A DNA stretch of 49,775 nt. It comes from an uncultured Photobacterium sp. (GTDB taxonomy: Bacteria > Pseudomonadota > Gammaproteobacteria > Enterobacterales > Vibrionaceae). Under the pieces are notes generated by a model. That model saw nothing but the letters and a program-made list of their open reading frames with translations, was not told the origin of the DNA and ran no database searches. The stretch spans positions 1 through 49,775 of the forward strand of contig CAMQXY010000009.1 of the NCBI GenBank assembly GCA_947039005.1, given 5' to 3'. Of the stretch, positions 18,201 through 26,280 are shown piece by piece. Position numbers and translations under genes: made by a program. Positions within the stretch are counted from its first letter, which is position 1; each line of letters starts with the position of its first letter.

Positions 18201-18748
18201 CGAATGTATTAGGCGGCAGTTTAACCGCACATAATGTCTATATAACCAACTTACATCATTTACCCTCAATTCCTATTACGGTATTTGGGCTTGATATCAA
18301 TAAGATCGCTGATCTTATTGATCATGAAGGTATAGAATTTACCGGGGTGCTTGATGGAACAATCCCTGTTTCTATTATTAACGGACAACCTGAGATCCAT
18401 GTTGGTGTACTGCAATCTCGTCATCCTGGTGGGGTATTACGTTATCTTGATGGTTCAGTGATCGACGATAAAGTAAAAGCCGCGGGTCATCATAGCCCCT
18501 TAATCGTGAGTGAAATCCTTAAAAATTATCATTATCGTACCTTAGCCATAAAATTTAACTACGCTAAAGATGGCATGTTAAAAACGCAGTCTCATTTCAA
18601 AGGTTATAATCCTGACTTTCAATATAATCGCCCAGTTAATATCAACCTAGCTGTTGAATACAATATACTTAAACTAATAAAAACAATTAACATGATTAAT
18701 GCTTCAGAAATAGAACAAACAATCAGTAAACATTTTAATCGCCACTAA
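15245..18748 (+). CDS. ydbH: YdbH-family AsmA-like intermembrane protein
   Basis: A 1167-residue periplasm-spanning protein with one N-terminal membrane helix (about 30-52, VGLSLLGIIMLLPMIGFIW). A long beta-rich body typical of the AsmA/TamB/YhdP/YdbH superfamily follows, in E. coli serving transport of phospholipid between inner and outer membranes. The C-terminal part is diagnostic for YdbH: FTGVLDGTIPVSI, then HPGGVLRYLDG and ALAIKFNY-like 'TLAIKFNYAKDGML'. A charged, Gln/Lys-rich segment near 375-405 looks helical or coiled and makes this homologue longer than E. coli YdbH (879 residues). The start is GTG with AGGTGA about ten bases upstream. It is followed 17 bases later by ynbE, as in E. 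coli; together they are thought to form a bridge between the membranes. Confidence 0.85.
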   Translation: MKSPPPNTEPSSTVDSRPSRLRNSTKIAKVGLSLLGIIMLLPMIGFIWLNINGIAITSFKGLHYDGGIRAEQISLRVFSYNVTFHHLSLRHSIDPKQPIDPNQSSDQGGYQLFAKKYEIELSPAATTLLEQQHIYLRYIHFFDATFEFVDFSSPLTINAHARKVTASAAHSDGQESAATQIIEHVNVTITNSPYLTISGYSDKGKLNLFFPHYQPSPHYPLRFIDSQFSIAWQKDKTPVSVTIASLHPEWDTLNNTLSEQIITQLALAFDLKHSLPTMTLIANTAKLEQPKHLPAFVDRTDVDSKGFHLGQTIANLARLPLNKFKITSFTYGDLLIDAEVILETPLTVTANPPAANTLPTEINTEQPKISHHKTTAEKTLNKQQRTQRQQARKKIEQQAKELNISAESKTKAHFIIRGKALAPNPYQLDVNIHHLSKTEARAHAIMTRSDGNNLNCDAKIIFKQPLPQYLNCNAHFKNTKEFTDRLGLEDVPDAKINGPLRFYAKQVVSDLSTTASPMVIDNKIVDAHYLIGIELPSSFTIELNKYAFAVPFLDSKEKDTRRNNAPKYVAKIQMNSDGKINFNVSYKNKLFQMVLSDNDETINFKNEKTKSELDFFIDELNCLYPSLQCHIDANINASINTLHPIIDSQIDNVSFSSKVKATWANNYLISQLQDTRFQVQKLIVEGIPTLASSSSKHFEFTLNQLIGLVEKKDDRLALLFYQPKATQAQLNTQLYAHHQITKKSPSADYQAQLNIDVSKFLLRYELLLNDPLTTASLTTTKQSSPSLKPTHPLTLSSDFNITVAAAQRNQKQLLPATHLYGHFHLADNTLRTEATLANNYDDILAKVDVKTNIDTKKTAVKLHHRTIHFSQRNSLKNHYFPALSLPLDITDGSISTSASFVIDKNNQLTGTANITTDKLSGHYRGMDITQLNSSFYMAFSPDGIRTLRPIALFAQQLNPGITITTPSLILDLNTQTNQYRLHQVSANVLGGSLTAHNVYITNLHHLPSIPITVFGLDINKIADLIDHEGIEFTGVLDGTIPVSIINGQPEIHVGVLQSRHPGGVLRYLDGSVIDDKVKAAGHHSPLIVSEILKNYHYRTLAIKFNYAKDGMLKTQSHFKGYNPDFQYNRPVNINLAVEYNILKLIKTINMINASEIEQTISKHFNRH

Positions 18749-18765
18749 CCTTTAAGGGGAGCATT

Positions 18766-18996
18766 ATGAATAACGAGCAAAAAATACTATCCCTATCGAA
18801 TATCCAGCGCATACTGATCATCGTAATGCTGTTTTTACTCAATGGATGCACGCCTACGATACAGGTAGCGACATCTGATAAACCGATTGAAGTTAACCTT
18901 AACGTAAAAATCGAACATGATATTAAAATAATAGTCGATAAAGAAATAGAGCCACTATTTGATGATTTTGATGATCAAGCGAGAGAAAAAAAGTAA
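18766..18996 (+). CDS. ynbE: YnbE-family outer-membrane lipoprotein
   Basis: A 76-residue lipoprotein, partner of YdbH. The signal ends in the lipobox LLNGC (Cys28). The mature part CTPTIQVATSDKPIEVNLN and then VKIEHDIKI closely follows E. coli YnbE (CTPRIEVAAPKEPITINMNVKIEHEI). The N-terminus is about 15 residues longer than in E. coli and the C-terminus is acidic. AAGGGGAG precedes the ATG, and the gene is 17 bases after ydbH, so they form one operon. In E. coli a third gene, ydbL, follows; here the next gene is an unrelated YeiH-type transporter. Confidence 0.9.
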   Translation: MNNEQKILSLSNIQRILIIVMLFLLNGCTPTIQVATSDKPIEVNLNVKIEHDIKIIVDKEIEPLFDDFDDQAREKK

Positions 18997-19108
18997 CCGT
19001 AATAAGTTAAATTATATTGAACCCTCGTTTAAAAATATTTCACTCAACTAAATAGAATGACATGCGTATAATTTAAAATCTTACACACAAACTGACATTA
19101 ACCATAAA

Positions 19109-20056
19109 ATGACATTAAATCAAAAGATTAGAAACCTTAGGCCAACAGATATTGTCTTTATACTTGCCGCTGTTATATGTTTATCCCCTTTTATTAGTTC
19201 ACCGATTGCATTAATCCTTGGTTTTACTTTAGCCAGTTTTGGTTTAGTTCCCACCCAATTTAATCTTGCCGCTTTAACCAAAAAACTTTTGTCATACTCC
19301 ATTATTGGTTTAGGGTTCGGGATTAATTTAAATGAAGCGATTGAAGCTAGTCGTCAGGGACTTGGACTTATTATCTCTTCAATTTTCTTTACCTTATTTT
19401 TAGGGTGGTTCGTGACCCACTTTTTAAAATTGGATAAAAAAACCGGTCATTTAATTGCAGCAGGTACGGCTATTTGTGGTGGTAGTGCCATTGCCGCAGT
19501 ATCTCCTGCGATTAATGCCCGTGATGATCAAACATCATTAGCTTTAGCGACCGTGTTTGTGCTTAATGCTGTGGCTCTATTTCTTTTCCCTGCAATCGGT
19601 CATTTATTAGATATGAGCCAACATGCCTTTGGTACTTGGGCGGCGATTGCCATCCATGATACATCGTCTGTCGTCGGGGCTGCGGGATCGTATGGCGATG
19701 AAGCATTAAAAACTGCCACCACCTTAAAACTCGCCCGTGCGCTATGGATTATTCCTGTCGCTTTCGGTAGCGCATTACTATTTAAAGGTGACAGTAAGAA
19801 AATTGGCATCCCCTATTTTATTGTTTTCTATTGCCTAGCTATTTTAATTGCGCATTTTATTCCCCAATTCCATTCAACCTACATATTTATCTTTGATGCC
19901 TCAAAGCGTTTATTAGTCGTCTGTTTATTCTTGATTGGCTCTGGTATCACAGTGAGTAAATTACGTAATGCAGGACACAAACCATTATTACTAGGAGTTG
20001 TGCTTTGGTTAGCGATTGGATCAGCATCACTAACCTATATTGAATTGTTTATTTAA
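19109..20056 (+). CDS. YeiH-family putative membrane transporter (sulfate exporter-like)
   Basis: Integral membrane protein of 315 residues with about ten hydrophobic helices, of the YeiH family (PF03601, formerly conserved hypothetical 698). Family marks seen: [16 protein letters not shown] after the second helix, the glycine-rich [19 protein letters not shown], and [19 protein letters not shown], then [14 protein letters not shown] often labels the family putative sulfate exporter, but the E. coli substrate is not established. There is no strong ribosome binding site before the ATG. It lies 112 bases after ynbE and ends at a clear terminator. Confidence 0.88.
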   Translation: MTLNQKIRNLRPTDIVFILAAVICLSPFISSPIALILGFTLASFGLVPTQFNLAALTKKLLSYSIIGLGFGINLNEAIEASRQGLGLIISSIFFTLFLGWFVTHFLKLDKKTGHLIAAGTAICGGSAIAAVSPAINARDDQTSLALATVFVLNAVALFLFPAIGHLLDMSQHAFGTWAAIAIHDTSSVVGAAGSYGDEALKTATTLKLARALWIIPVAFGSALLFKGDSKKIGIPYFIVFYCLAILIAHFIPQFHSTYIFIFDASKRLLVVCLFLIGSGITVSKLRNAGHKPLLLGVVLWLAIGSASLTYIELFI

Positions 20057-20105
20057 TAGCCATTGTTTCTTTATTAGCAAGCGTCTATTACATTTATATC
20101 TCTAC

Positions 20106-20131
20106 AGCCAGATCTCTTATCTGGCTTTTTT
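20106..20131 (+). terminator. Terminator of the yeiH-like gene
   Basis: 8-bp stem AGCCAGAT/ATCTGGCT, 5-base loop, then a T-run. Confidence 0.9.
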
Positions 20132-20304
20132 GTATCACTCTCGCCACAAACCTCAGCTATTGCCGACTGATTACTGCCTACATTTAACGATTCCATCTAT
20201 AAATATAAGTATTATTAAATTTTAGGGCTATCAATATGTATAGTCACCATCTACAGATATAGTCACTCTCACTCTTTTTGTTATTTCTAACCAGGATGTC
20301 ATCA

Positions 20305-22041
20305 ATGAAAATTCCAAAATTAAAACTTATATCAGCCTTAATATCATCATTGTTAATCATGGGATGCAACGACAAAGAGCCTACAGTGAGCGCTAATACT
20401 AATGCTGTTTATGCCGACACTATTTATAGTGGCGGTAATATTATTACCATGAACGATGCTCAACCGTCAGTTCAAGCCATTGCAATTAAAGATGGCAAAA
20501 TCATTGCTGTTGGCGATACCAATAAAATTAACGCAACATTTAAATCAAAAACGACCGAACTCATCGACTTGAACGGGAAAAGCTTATTACCTGGTTTTAT
20601 TGATGCACACAGCCATTATTTCAACTCATTGCAAGTTGCTAACCAAGCTCAAGTTTATGCGCCGCCATCAGGTACAGGTAAAGATGTTGATAGTATTCTT
20701 GCTGCTATTAAGCAATATGCTGACACGAACAAGATCCCTAAAGGTGAATTGATTATTGCTTACGGTTACGATGATACCGTCATGCCAAATGGTCGCTTAC
20801 TTAACCGTGATGATATTGATAAGATTTTCCCTGATAACCCGGTTCGTATCGATCATGTTTCTATGCACGGTACGGTTCTGAACAGCCTTGCTTTAAAAAA
20901 ATACGGTTACAGTGATAAAACCGTCACCCCTGCTGGTGGCGTTATTGTTCGTAAAGAAGGGACTAATGAACCCTTTGGCTTGATCATGGAAACCGCTTAT
21001 CTGCCCGTTCTTGCCCAAGCAGAAGTAATGTCACCTGAACAAGAAATTGCAGCAACGAAAGCTGGACAACAATTATATGCTCAAAATGGGATTACAACCG
21101 CCCATGAAGGCGCAACCCATTTAAATCAGTTTGAAACTATCCAACGGGCATCTGATGCCAATGCAAATATTATTGATGTCATCGTTTATCCTTTTATTAC
21201 CGATGTTGATGCTATTTTAGCGAAATACCCAATAGATCAATGGGGAAAATACAATAATCGTTTTAAAGTCGGCGGGATTAAAGTCACTATTGATGGTTCA
21301 CCTCAAGGTCGTACAGCCCGATTTACAACCCCATATTTAACGGGCGGCCCAGCAGGAGAAAAACAGTGGATAGGTGAATTAACCTTCCCACAAGACACGA
21401 TTAATAAAATGGTAAAAAAAGTTTATGACTTAGATGTGCCATTAAATATACATGCAAATGGCGATGGTGCGATTGATGCATTTTTTGATGCTCATCAGTC
21501 GGCAGCTAATGGTGATCTGACCAAAGATCGTGATATTACAATGATCCATGCCCAATTTGCTCGTAAAGATCAATTAAGTAAATTTAAAGAATTCAACATC
21601 CGTCCTTCGTTCTATACCTTACATACCTATTACTTTGCAGATGCGCATCTTAAAAACCGCGGTAAAAAGCAAACTGATTATATTAGCCCAATGCGTGATG
21701 CTATAAATATGGGTATTCGTCCAACCAATCATACTGACTTTGTGGTAGCACCATTAGATCAAATGATGATGCTTTCATCGGCGGTTAATCGATTATCACG
21801 CAATAATGAAGTCATCGGTGAAGCACAACAAATTACGCCACTTGAAGGTCTAAAGACCATGACAATTTGGGCAGCAGAGCAATATAACGAAGAAATGAAC
21901 AAAGGCTCGCTTGAAGTAGGAAAACTGGCGGATCTGGTTATCCTCGACAACAATCCTTTGACCGTTGCACCCGCAAAAATTAAAGATATAAAGATTGTAG
22001 AAACAATAAAAGAAGGTAATACCATTTACTCTGCGCAGTAA
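20305..22041 (+). CDS. Lipoprotein amidohydrolase (amidohydrolase 3 / YtcJ-like)
   Basis: Metal-dependent hydrolase of the amidohydrolase superfamily, 578 residues from the ATG at 20305. CAGGA lies eight bases upstream, and the lipoprotein signal MKIPKLKLISALISSLLIMGC (Cys21) starts here. The sequence shows the small N-terminal beta domain (DTIYSGGNIITMND), the metal motif PGFIDAHSHYF (HxH), and the family's KVTIDGSPQGRTARF, HANGDGAIDAFFDA and NHTDFVVAP blocks. The C-terminus LEVGKLADLVILDNNPLTV is typical of amidohydrolases. YtcJ relatives hydrolyse N-acyl or imide bonds, but the substrate cannot be read here. Lipid anchoring places it outside the cytoplasm. Single gene with its own terminator. 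Confidence 0.88.
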   Translation: MKIPKLKLISALISSLLIMGCNDKEPTVSANTNAVYADTIYSGGNIITMNDAQPSVQAIAIKDGKIIAVGDTNKINATFKSKTTELIDLNGKSLLPGFIDAHSHYFNSLQVANQAQVYAPPSGTGKDVDSILAAIKQYADTNKIPKGELIIAYGYDDTVMPNGRLLNRDDIDKIFPDNPVRIDHVSMHGTVLNSLALKKYGYSDKTVTPAGGVIVRKEGTNEPFGLIMETAYLPVLAQAEVMSPEQEIAATKAGQQLYAQNGITTAHEGATHLNQFETIQRASDANANIIDVIVYPFITDVDAILAKYPIDQWGKYNNRFKVGGIKVTIDGSPQGRTARFTTPYLTGGPAGEKQWIGELTFPQDTINKMVKKVYDLDVPLNIHANGDGAIDAFFDAHQSAANGDLTKDRDITMIHAQFARKDQLSKFKEFNIRPSFYTLHTYYFADAHLKNRGKKQTDYISPMRDAINMGIRPTNHTDFVVAPLDQMMMLSSAVNRLSRNNEVIGEAQQITPLEGLKTMTIWAAEQYNEEMNKGSLEVGKLADLVILDNNPLTVAPAKIKDIKIVETIKEGNTIYSAQ

Positions 22042-22057
22042 TTTATATTACCTATCA

Positions 22058-22098
22058 CAGCATTAGCGTTCGACTCTCAACGCTAATGCTGATTTTTT
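22058..22098 (+). terminator. Terminator of the amidohydrolase gene
   Basis: Perfect 13-bp stem CAGCATTAGCGTT/AACGCTAATGCTG, 8-base loop, then ATTTTTT. Confidence 0.93.
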
Positions 22099-22149
22099 AT
22101 AATAAATGCTACCACTCACGATAAGAATAAGAATAACATTTATGGTTCG

Positions 22150-22264
22150 TTATTTAGCATACACAACATTCTCTAACTGACCATTTTGTTTACCAATGAT
22201 CACTGATATCAGTTGGTTAGCCATTAATTGATCGGCCGTTTACCTTTTCTGGCATCTTCCATAT
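22150..22264 (-). pseudogene. Decayed 3' remnant of the downstream M60-like gene (lost C-terminal domain)
   Basis: Read on the minus strand after the stop of the downstream M60-like gene, this stretch still matches the end of its paralogue. Next to the stop, an IWKMPEK reading corresponds to RMWSNSEK in the intact copy. A different frame then gives DQLMANQLISVIIGK followed by QNGQLENVVYAK and a stop, against YQLRPNQPVSIVVGK and ANGELHNVVYAK. The intact copy has 267 bases from its VNNI codons to the stop; here there are 118. So about 149 bases were lost, shifting the frame, and an in-frame TAG stands where the intact copy has an Arg codon (CGA). Confidence 0.85.
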
Positions 22265-23935
22265 CTATATATTATTAACATAGTATTTATAAGTCACCGC
22301 TTGCGTTAACGGAGATTCAAAGACTACTTTTATCTCACGCCCTTTACGTACCTTTTTGTCTATTAAAATATTAACCATCGCGTTATCTTGATCTAACTTC
22401 AGTTCAAATTCATCACTCTGGTTATTTTCAACCTTGCCTAAATAACGATCATTAGCATATACAGTGATCCTATGCTCCGGTAACCAAGAGCGAAAATAAT
22501 CATAATCCAATTGGATCTGTTTAGTTTGCGGCAGATACTGGATCTTAACATCATCACCAAACTCATGATCTTGTTTACTTATAGATAAATCACTGTTTTC
22601 CCACATACCCGTTGATGGCAATAAGGTCGAATGTTGATTAAGGGCTAAATGGGTTTCATCAGTAACAGGAATGCCCCAATGGTTAAAATACTCCCGTAAA
22701 TCATAACCTGTCGCTAAACTTGCCTCTTGAATAAACACTTGTACTCGTTTAGCGGCAGATATAGCATCGTAATTTGATGGTAAATCATGATAATTATTAC
22801 GCATGATGATACTCATACGTTGATAAAACCGAGGACCAAAGGTGAGATCTAATTGCCAAAATAGTCCCAATTTATCAAATGCCTTCAGTTGCGGACTAAA
22901 AAAGTCTTTGTCTGATAACGGTAGATCTAAATAAGGGAAAATACTATTATTCCAGTTTGCGACAATACGACTATCATAACCAAACTGTTGCCGTATTTTT
23001 TGCGAAGTGATATTGGTTGTTACTTCACCCATGCCACTAAAGTGGACATAATGGGGTTGCAATGTATGTCCATATTCATGCCAAGGACCCCAACCATCAT
23101 CTGTCAATAATTTCGTCGTTTGAACAACGCGATCAAATGCATTATCAGTTCCCGTACCTAAATGGTATCGAGACGCATGCATCAAGCCAGATCCATCACT
23201 ACCGACATCTAGAAATAATAATTTATGAGACATCGGCTGATGACGAGAGGATAAAGCGGTTGAAAAACCATAATGCTGTTGCCCCAATGCAATAATGTTA
23301 TCCCAACCTTGCATTAACCGCGTCGGATCACTCACACCATAACGTTTAAATTTCTCAATCGGTCCCGTTATGACCATGTTATTCGACACTAAATGAATAT
23401 TAGGCACCATTGCCTCATCAAGCATTGATAAGAAATCACTATCGGTATGCTCGTTTAATGTAAAAACTGGCATTTTATGACCACCAGCCAGCGTCACTAC
23501 CACAGAGGGCTCATCTACATTTAACTGATTATCAATATAAACTTCACCATCAATCGTTACTTGTACATAAGTATCTGTTTCTTTATTAAAAGCGGCGGTT
23601 TGTTCACATAATTTATTTTGATGTAACTGATTAATACAAACAGAGACATTATTCGAACCCGCAGGGCTTAAACGTAAATAATCCCCTGCTTTAACATAAA
23701 TTGATGTAGGAATAAGGTGAGTTAAGCCTTTATTAGGACGTAATTTATTCGCCATACCATTCACTAAGGCGTTAATTGACAATGCAGTAGAAACTTCTAC
23801 CGTATCACTTACTCCCTCATTAACAGAATATGTAGATAGCGACGATATCGAAGCCACAGCATTACTGCTTAATGGAATAGCAACTATATAAATGATAGGT
23901 AAACAACGCAGTATGCTATGTCGATGAGTGCTCAT
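22265..23935 (-). CDS. M60-like secreted metallopeptidase, C-terminally truncated copy
   Basis: Secreted zinc metallopeptidase related to the M60/enhancin family, whose members often cleave mucin-type glycoproteins. The 556-residue protein has an N-terminal signal segment (about 8-29). Its catalytic motif WGPWHEYGHTLQP carries His286, Glu287 and His290; Glu304 in GMGEVTTNI fits the gluzincin pattern HExxH-x(8-28)-E. An FDKLGLFWQLDLTFGPRF block and a beta-rich region (about 455-556) follow. It is a tandem paralogue of the next gene upstream but stops at VNNI, where the other continues for 88 residues; the lost part survives as a frameshifted remnant. The catalytic domain is intact. AAGGA precedes the ATG. 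It follows the terminator of its paralogue, so it should have its own promoter. Confidence 0.87.
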   Translation of the reverse strand: MSTHRHSILRCLPIIYIVAIPLSSNAVASISSLSTYSVNEGVSDTVEVSTALSINALVNGMANKLRPNKGLTHLIPTSIYVKAGDYLRLSPAGSNNVSVCINQLHQNKLCEQTAAFNKETDTYVQVTIDGEVYIDNQLNVDEPSVVVTLAGGHKMPVFTLNEHTDSDFLSMLDEAMVPNIHLVSNNMVITGPIEKFKRYGVSDPTRLMQGWDNIIALGQQHYGFSTALSSRHQPMSHKLLFLDVGSDGSGLMHASRYHLGTGTDNAFDRVVQTTKLLTDDGWGPWHEYGHTLQPHYVHFSGMGEVTTNITSQKIRQQFGYDSRIVANWNNSIFPYLDLPLSDKDFFSPQLKAFDKLGLFWQLDLTFGPRFYQRMSIIMRNNYHDLPSNYDAISAAKRVQVFIQEASLATGYDLREYFNHWGIPVTDETHLALNQHSTLLPSTGMWENSDLSISKQDHEFGDDVKIQYLPQTKQIQLDYDYFRSWLPEHRITVYANDRYLGKVENNQSDEFELKLDQDNAMVNILIDKKVRKGREIKVVFESPLTQAVTYKYYVNNI

Positions 23936-23993
23936 ATTATTCCTTTTCTTATGCTGACACTGATAAATGTTTGACGTTAAAATATCAATAACA

Positions 23994-24034
23994 AAAAACC
24001 TCTACTCTTCAACTAAGAAGACGTAGAGGTTTTT
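23994..24034. terminator. Terminator between the two M60-like genes
   Basis: Long hairpin: AAAAACCTCTAC (23994-24005) pairs with GTAGAGGTTTTT (24023-24034), with an inner TCTTC/GAAGA extension and a short loop. A- and T-runs flank both sides. It should end the transcript of the upstream (intact) minus-strand copy. Confidence 0.88.
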
Positions 24035-24153
24035 ATCTTATATGCGTTTCTATTTTTCTAAAAAACATTTATTAAACAATAACTTTTTAGTTTTATTTAC
24101 CAGATCATTCTCACAGAAATAAAAGCTAAATGTATCAATAGTTCTTTAACGAC

Positions 24154-26094
24154 TCACTTCGCGTACACAACATTATGTAATTCGCCATTGGCTTTACCCA
24201 CAACAATCGATACTGGTTGATTTGGTCTTAATTGATATTGTTTCGAGATAATGACGTTACCGTTATTAATTCTAACATCAGCATTCTCACAAACACGGTT
24301 TTCACAATTAAAAATTCTATACCCGTTCGAGTATGCTTTTAATGTGAAATTATCATTATTAAAACGAGAACGTTTAACTTTTACCGTTATTTTATCTTTT
24401 TCTGAATTAGACCACATTCGAATATTATTCACTCGCTGTTTATAGGTCACGGTATTAGTATGTGGTGCTTCAAAGACTAATTTGATTTTATCGCCTTTCG
24501 TTAACCGTTTTTTGGTCGCAACTGTCACAATTGCATGACTAGGATCGACATGTACATCAAACTCATCACTTTGATTATTTTCAATCTCACCTAAATAACG
24601 GTTATTAACATAAACGGTTACCTTATGTTCAGGTAACCAAGTGCGGAAATAATCATACGCAAATTGGATTTGTTTCGTTTTAGGGCGATAGTGAATAGCC
24701 ACATCCTCCCCAAACTCATGATCTTGTTTAGTTATTGATAAATCACTATTTTCCCATATTCCCGTTGATGGTTGTAAATAATGAGCATATCTATTCATTA
24801 CAATATTTGTTTCACCGGTTACAGGAACACCCCAGTGTTTAAAATACTCTCGTAAATCATAACCGGTAGCCAGACTAGCTTGTTCTATAAATAATTGGAC
24901 GCGTTTATTTTGATCAACATCAAAGATAGTGGGCAATTCCTGATAACCATTACGCATAATCACACTCATGCGTTGATAAAAACGAGGACCAAATGTTAGA
25001 TCAAGCTGCCAAAATAAACCGAGCTTATCAAATAACCCTAATTGTGAACCAAAAAAGTCTTTTTCTGCATTGGGCTTATCAAGATATGGGAAAATAGTGT
25101 TATCCCAACGTGAGACAATATTACTACCATGCCCCAATGTTTGGCGGATCTTTTGTGATGTGATATTGGTTGTGACTTCTGTCATGCCGCTAAATTGCAA
25201 ATAACGTGGTTGGAGTGTATGACCATATTCATGCCATGGTCCCCAACCTCGCGTACCATTAAGAAAATCGGTATCAATAACCCGATTAAAGACATAATCA
25301 ACACCAGTACCTAAATGATAGTTACCGGCAAACATACTACCTGCACCTTCATCACCTACATCAAGAAATAATAACTTATTAGCAACGGGTTGATGAATCG
25401 TACTTAGATCTGCTGAAAAACCATAATGTTGCTGACCCCATGTCACAATGTTATCCCAACTCTGCATAAGTTCTGTAGGATTGGTAACACCATATTGCTT
25501 AAATTTAGCGATAGGACCTGTAATAATCATTTTATCGGAAATTAAATGAATATTAGGCACTGTGGCATCATCAAGCATTGATAAAAAGTCATTATCGGTA
25601 TGCTTATTTAAGTTAAATACTGGCATATTATGTCCACCAGTAACAGTAACGGCAACCGCGGTATCAGACTCCTTTAAACGATTATCAATATACACTTCTC
25701 CATCAATCGCTGCTTTAACGTAATAATCTGTCGTATAGTTAAATGAAACTCTTTGCTCACATAGCGCTTTCTTCGTTAGATGATTAATACACAAATATAT
25801 ATTGCCAAATCCAGCAGGGCTTAATCGTAAATATTCACCTTCTTTTACATAGATAGATAAAGGAATAAGATGTGTTACTCCCCGATTAGGACGTAACTTA
25901 GTGTGCATCGCATTCACTAATTGCGGCTGACTTAATGCAGGAGAAACATTAACAGTATCAGTCACATCCTCATTGATTGGATACTCAGGAATAGGGGGTG
26001 GTCCAGGAGGGGTTGATGCCAGTACATTACCACTAAAAATCCATATATAGGCGAATAGATAGCCAATAATGTGATATCGTTTTATGGTATTCAT
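24154..26094 (-). CDS. M60-like secreted metallopeptidase, full-length copy
   Basis: Secreted M60/enhancin-like zinc metallopeptidase, 646 residues from the ATG at 26094. A strong AAGGAG lies seven bases before it, and a signal peptide (MNTIKRYHIIGYLFAYIWIFS) starts there; the ORF extends 28 codons further without support. A proline-rich linker (STPPGPPPIPEYP) follows the signal. Catalytic residues: His288, Glu289, His292 (HEYGH) and Glu306 (GMTEVTTNI). Long blocks are identical or nearly so to the downstream paralogue, for example GLFWQLDLTFGPRFYQRMS. Unlike that copy it has a complete C-terminal domain of 88 residues (Lys/Asn-rich strands, a Cys pair in FNCENRVCENA, ending HNVVYAK). Substrate unknown; host glycoproteins are the family precedent. 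Confidence 0.88.
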   Translation of the reverse strand: MNTIKRYHIIGYLFAYIWIFSGNVLASTPPGPPPIPEYPINEDVTDTVNVSPALSQPQLVNAMHTKLRPNRGVTHLIPLSIYVKEGEYLRLSPAGFGNIYLCINHLTKKALCEQRVSFNYTTDYYVKAAIDGEVYIDNRLKESDTAVAVTVTGGHNMPVFNLNKHTDNDFLSMLDDATVPNIHLISDKMIITGPIAKFKQYGVTNPTELMQSWDNIVTWGQQHYGFSADLSTIHQPVANKLLFLDVGDEGAGSMFAGNYHLGTGVDYVFNRVIDTDFLNGTRGWGPWHEYGHTLQPRYLQFSGMTEVTTNITSQKIRQTLGHGSNIVSRWDNTIFPYLDKPNAEKDFFGSQLGLFDKLGLFWQLDLTFGPRFYQRMSVIMRNGYQELPTIFDVDQNKRVQLFIEQASLATGYDLREYFKHWGVPVTGETNIVMNRYAHYLQPSTGIWENSDLSITKQDHEFGEDVAIHYRPKTKQIQFAYDYFRTWLPEHKVTVYVNNRYLGEIENNQSDEFDVHVDPSHAIVTVATKKRLTKGDKIKLVFEAPHTNTVTYKQRVNNIRMWSNSEKDKITVKVKRSRFNNDNFTLKAYSNGYRIFNCENRVCENADVRINNGNVIISKQYQLRPNQPVSIVVGKANGELHNVVYAK

Positions 26095-26190
26095 TTCTAA
26101 CTCCTTCACAGAATCCATGATGCTCATTAGAGTGTAGAAGATATAAACCAAAGTATTCTCATAAATGAGACACCACAAAAATAAAAAGCG

Positions 26191-26238
26191 AAAAAAACCG
26201 CTATTCTTCCATGTGTATTTGAAAGATATAGCGGCTTT
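26191..26238 (-). terminator. Terminator of the Dcu transporter gene
   Basis: Stem CCGCTATTCTTtC paired with GaAAGATATAGCGG (outer part 26198-26204 with 26228-26234), A-run on the left and CTTTTAT on the right. It lies about 45 bases past the stop of the minus-strand dcu-type gene. Confidence 0.8.
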
Positions 26239-26280
26239 TATATAATATAAAGATAGTGTTACGTGTTATTTAAACCAGAC

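Noticed and set aside
20040-20225. Plus-strand ORF of 61 codons after the yeiH-like gene
   Set aside because: It overlaps the end of that gene and runs straight through its terminator hairpin.
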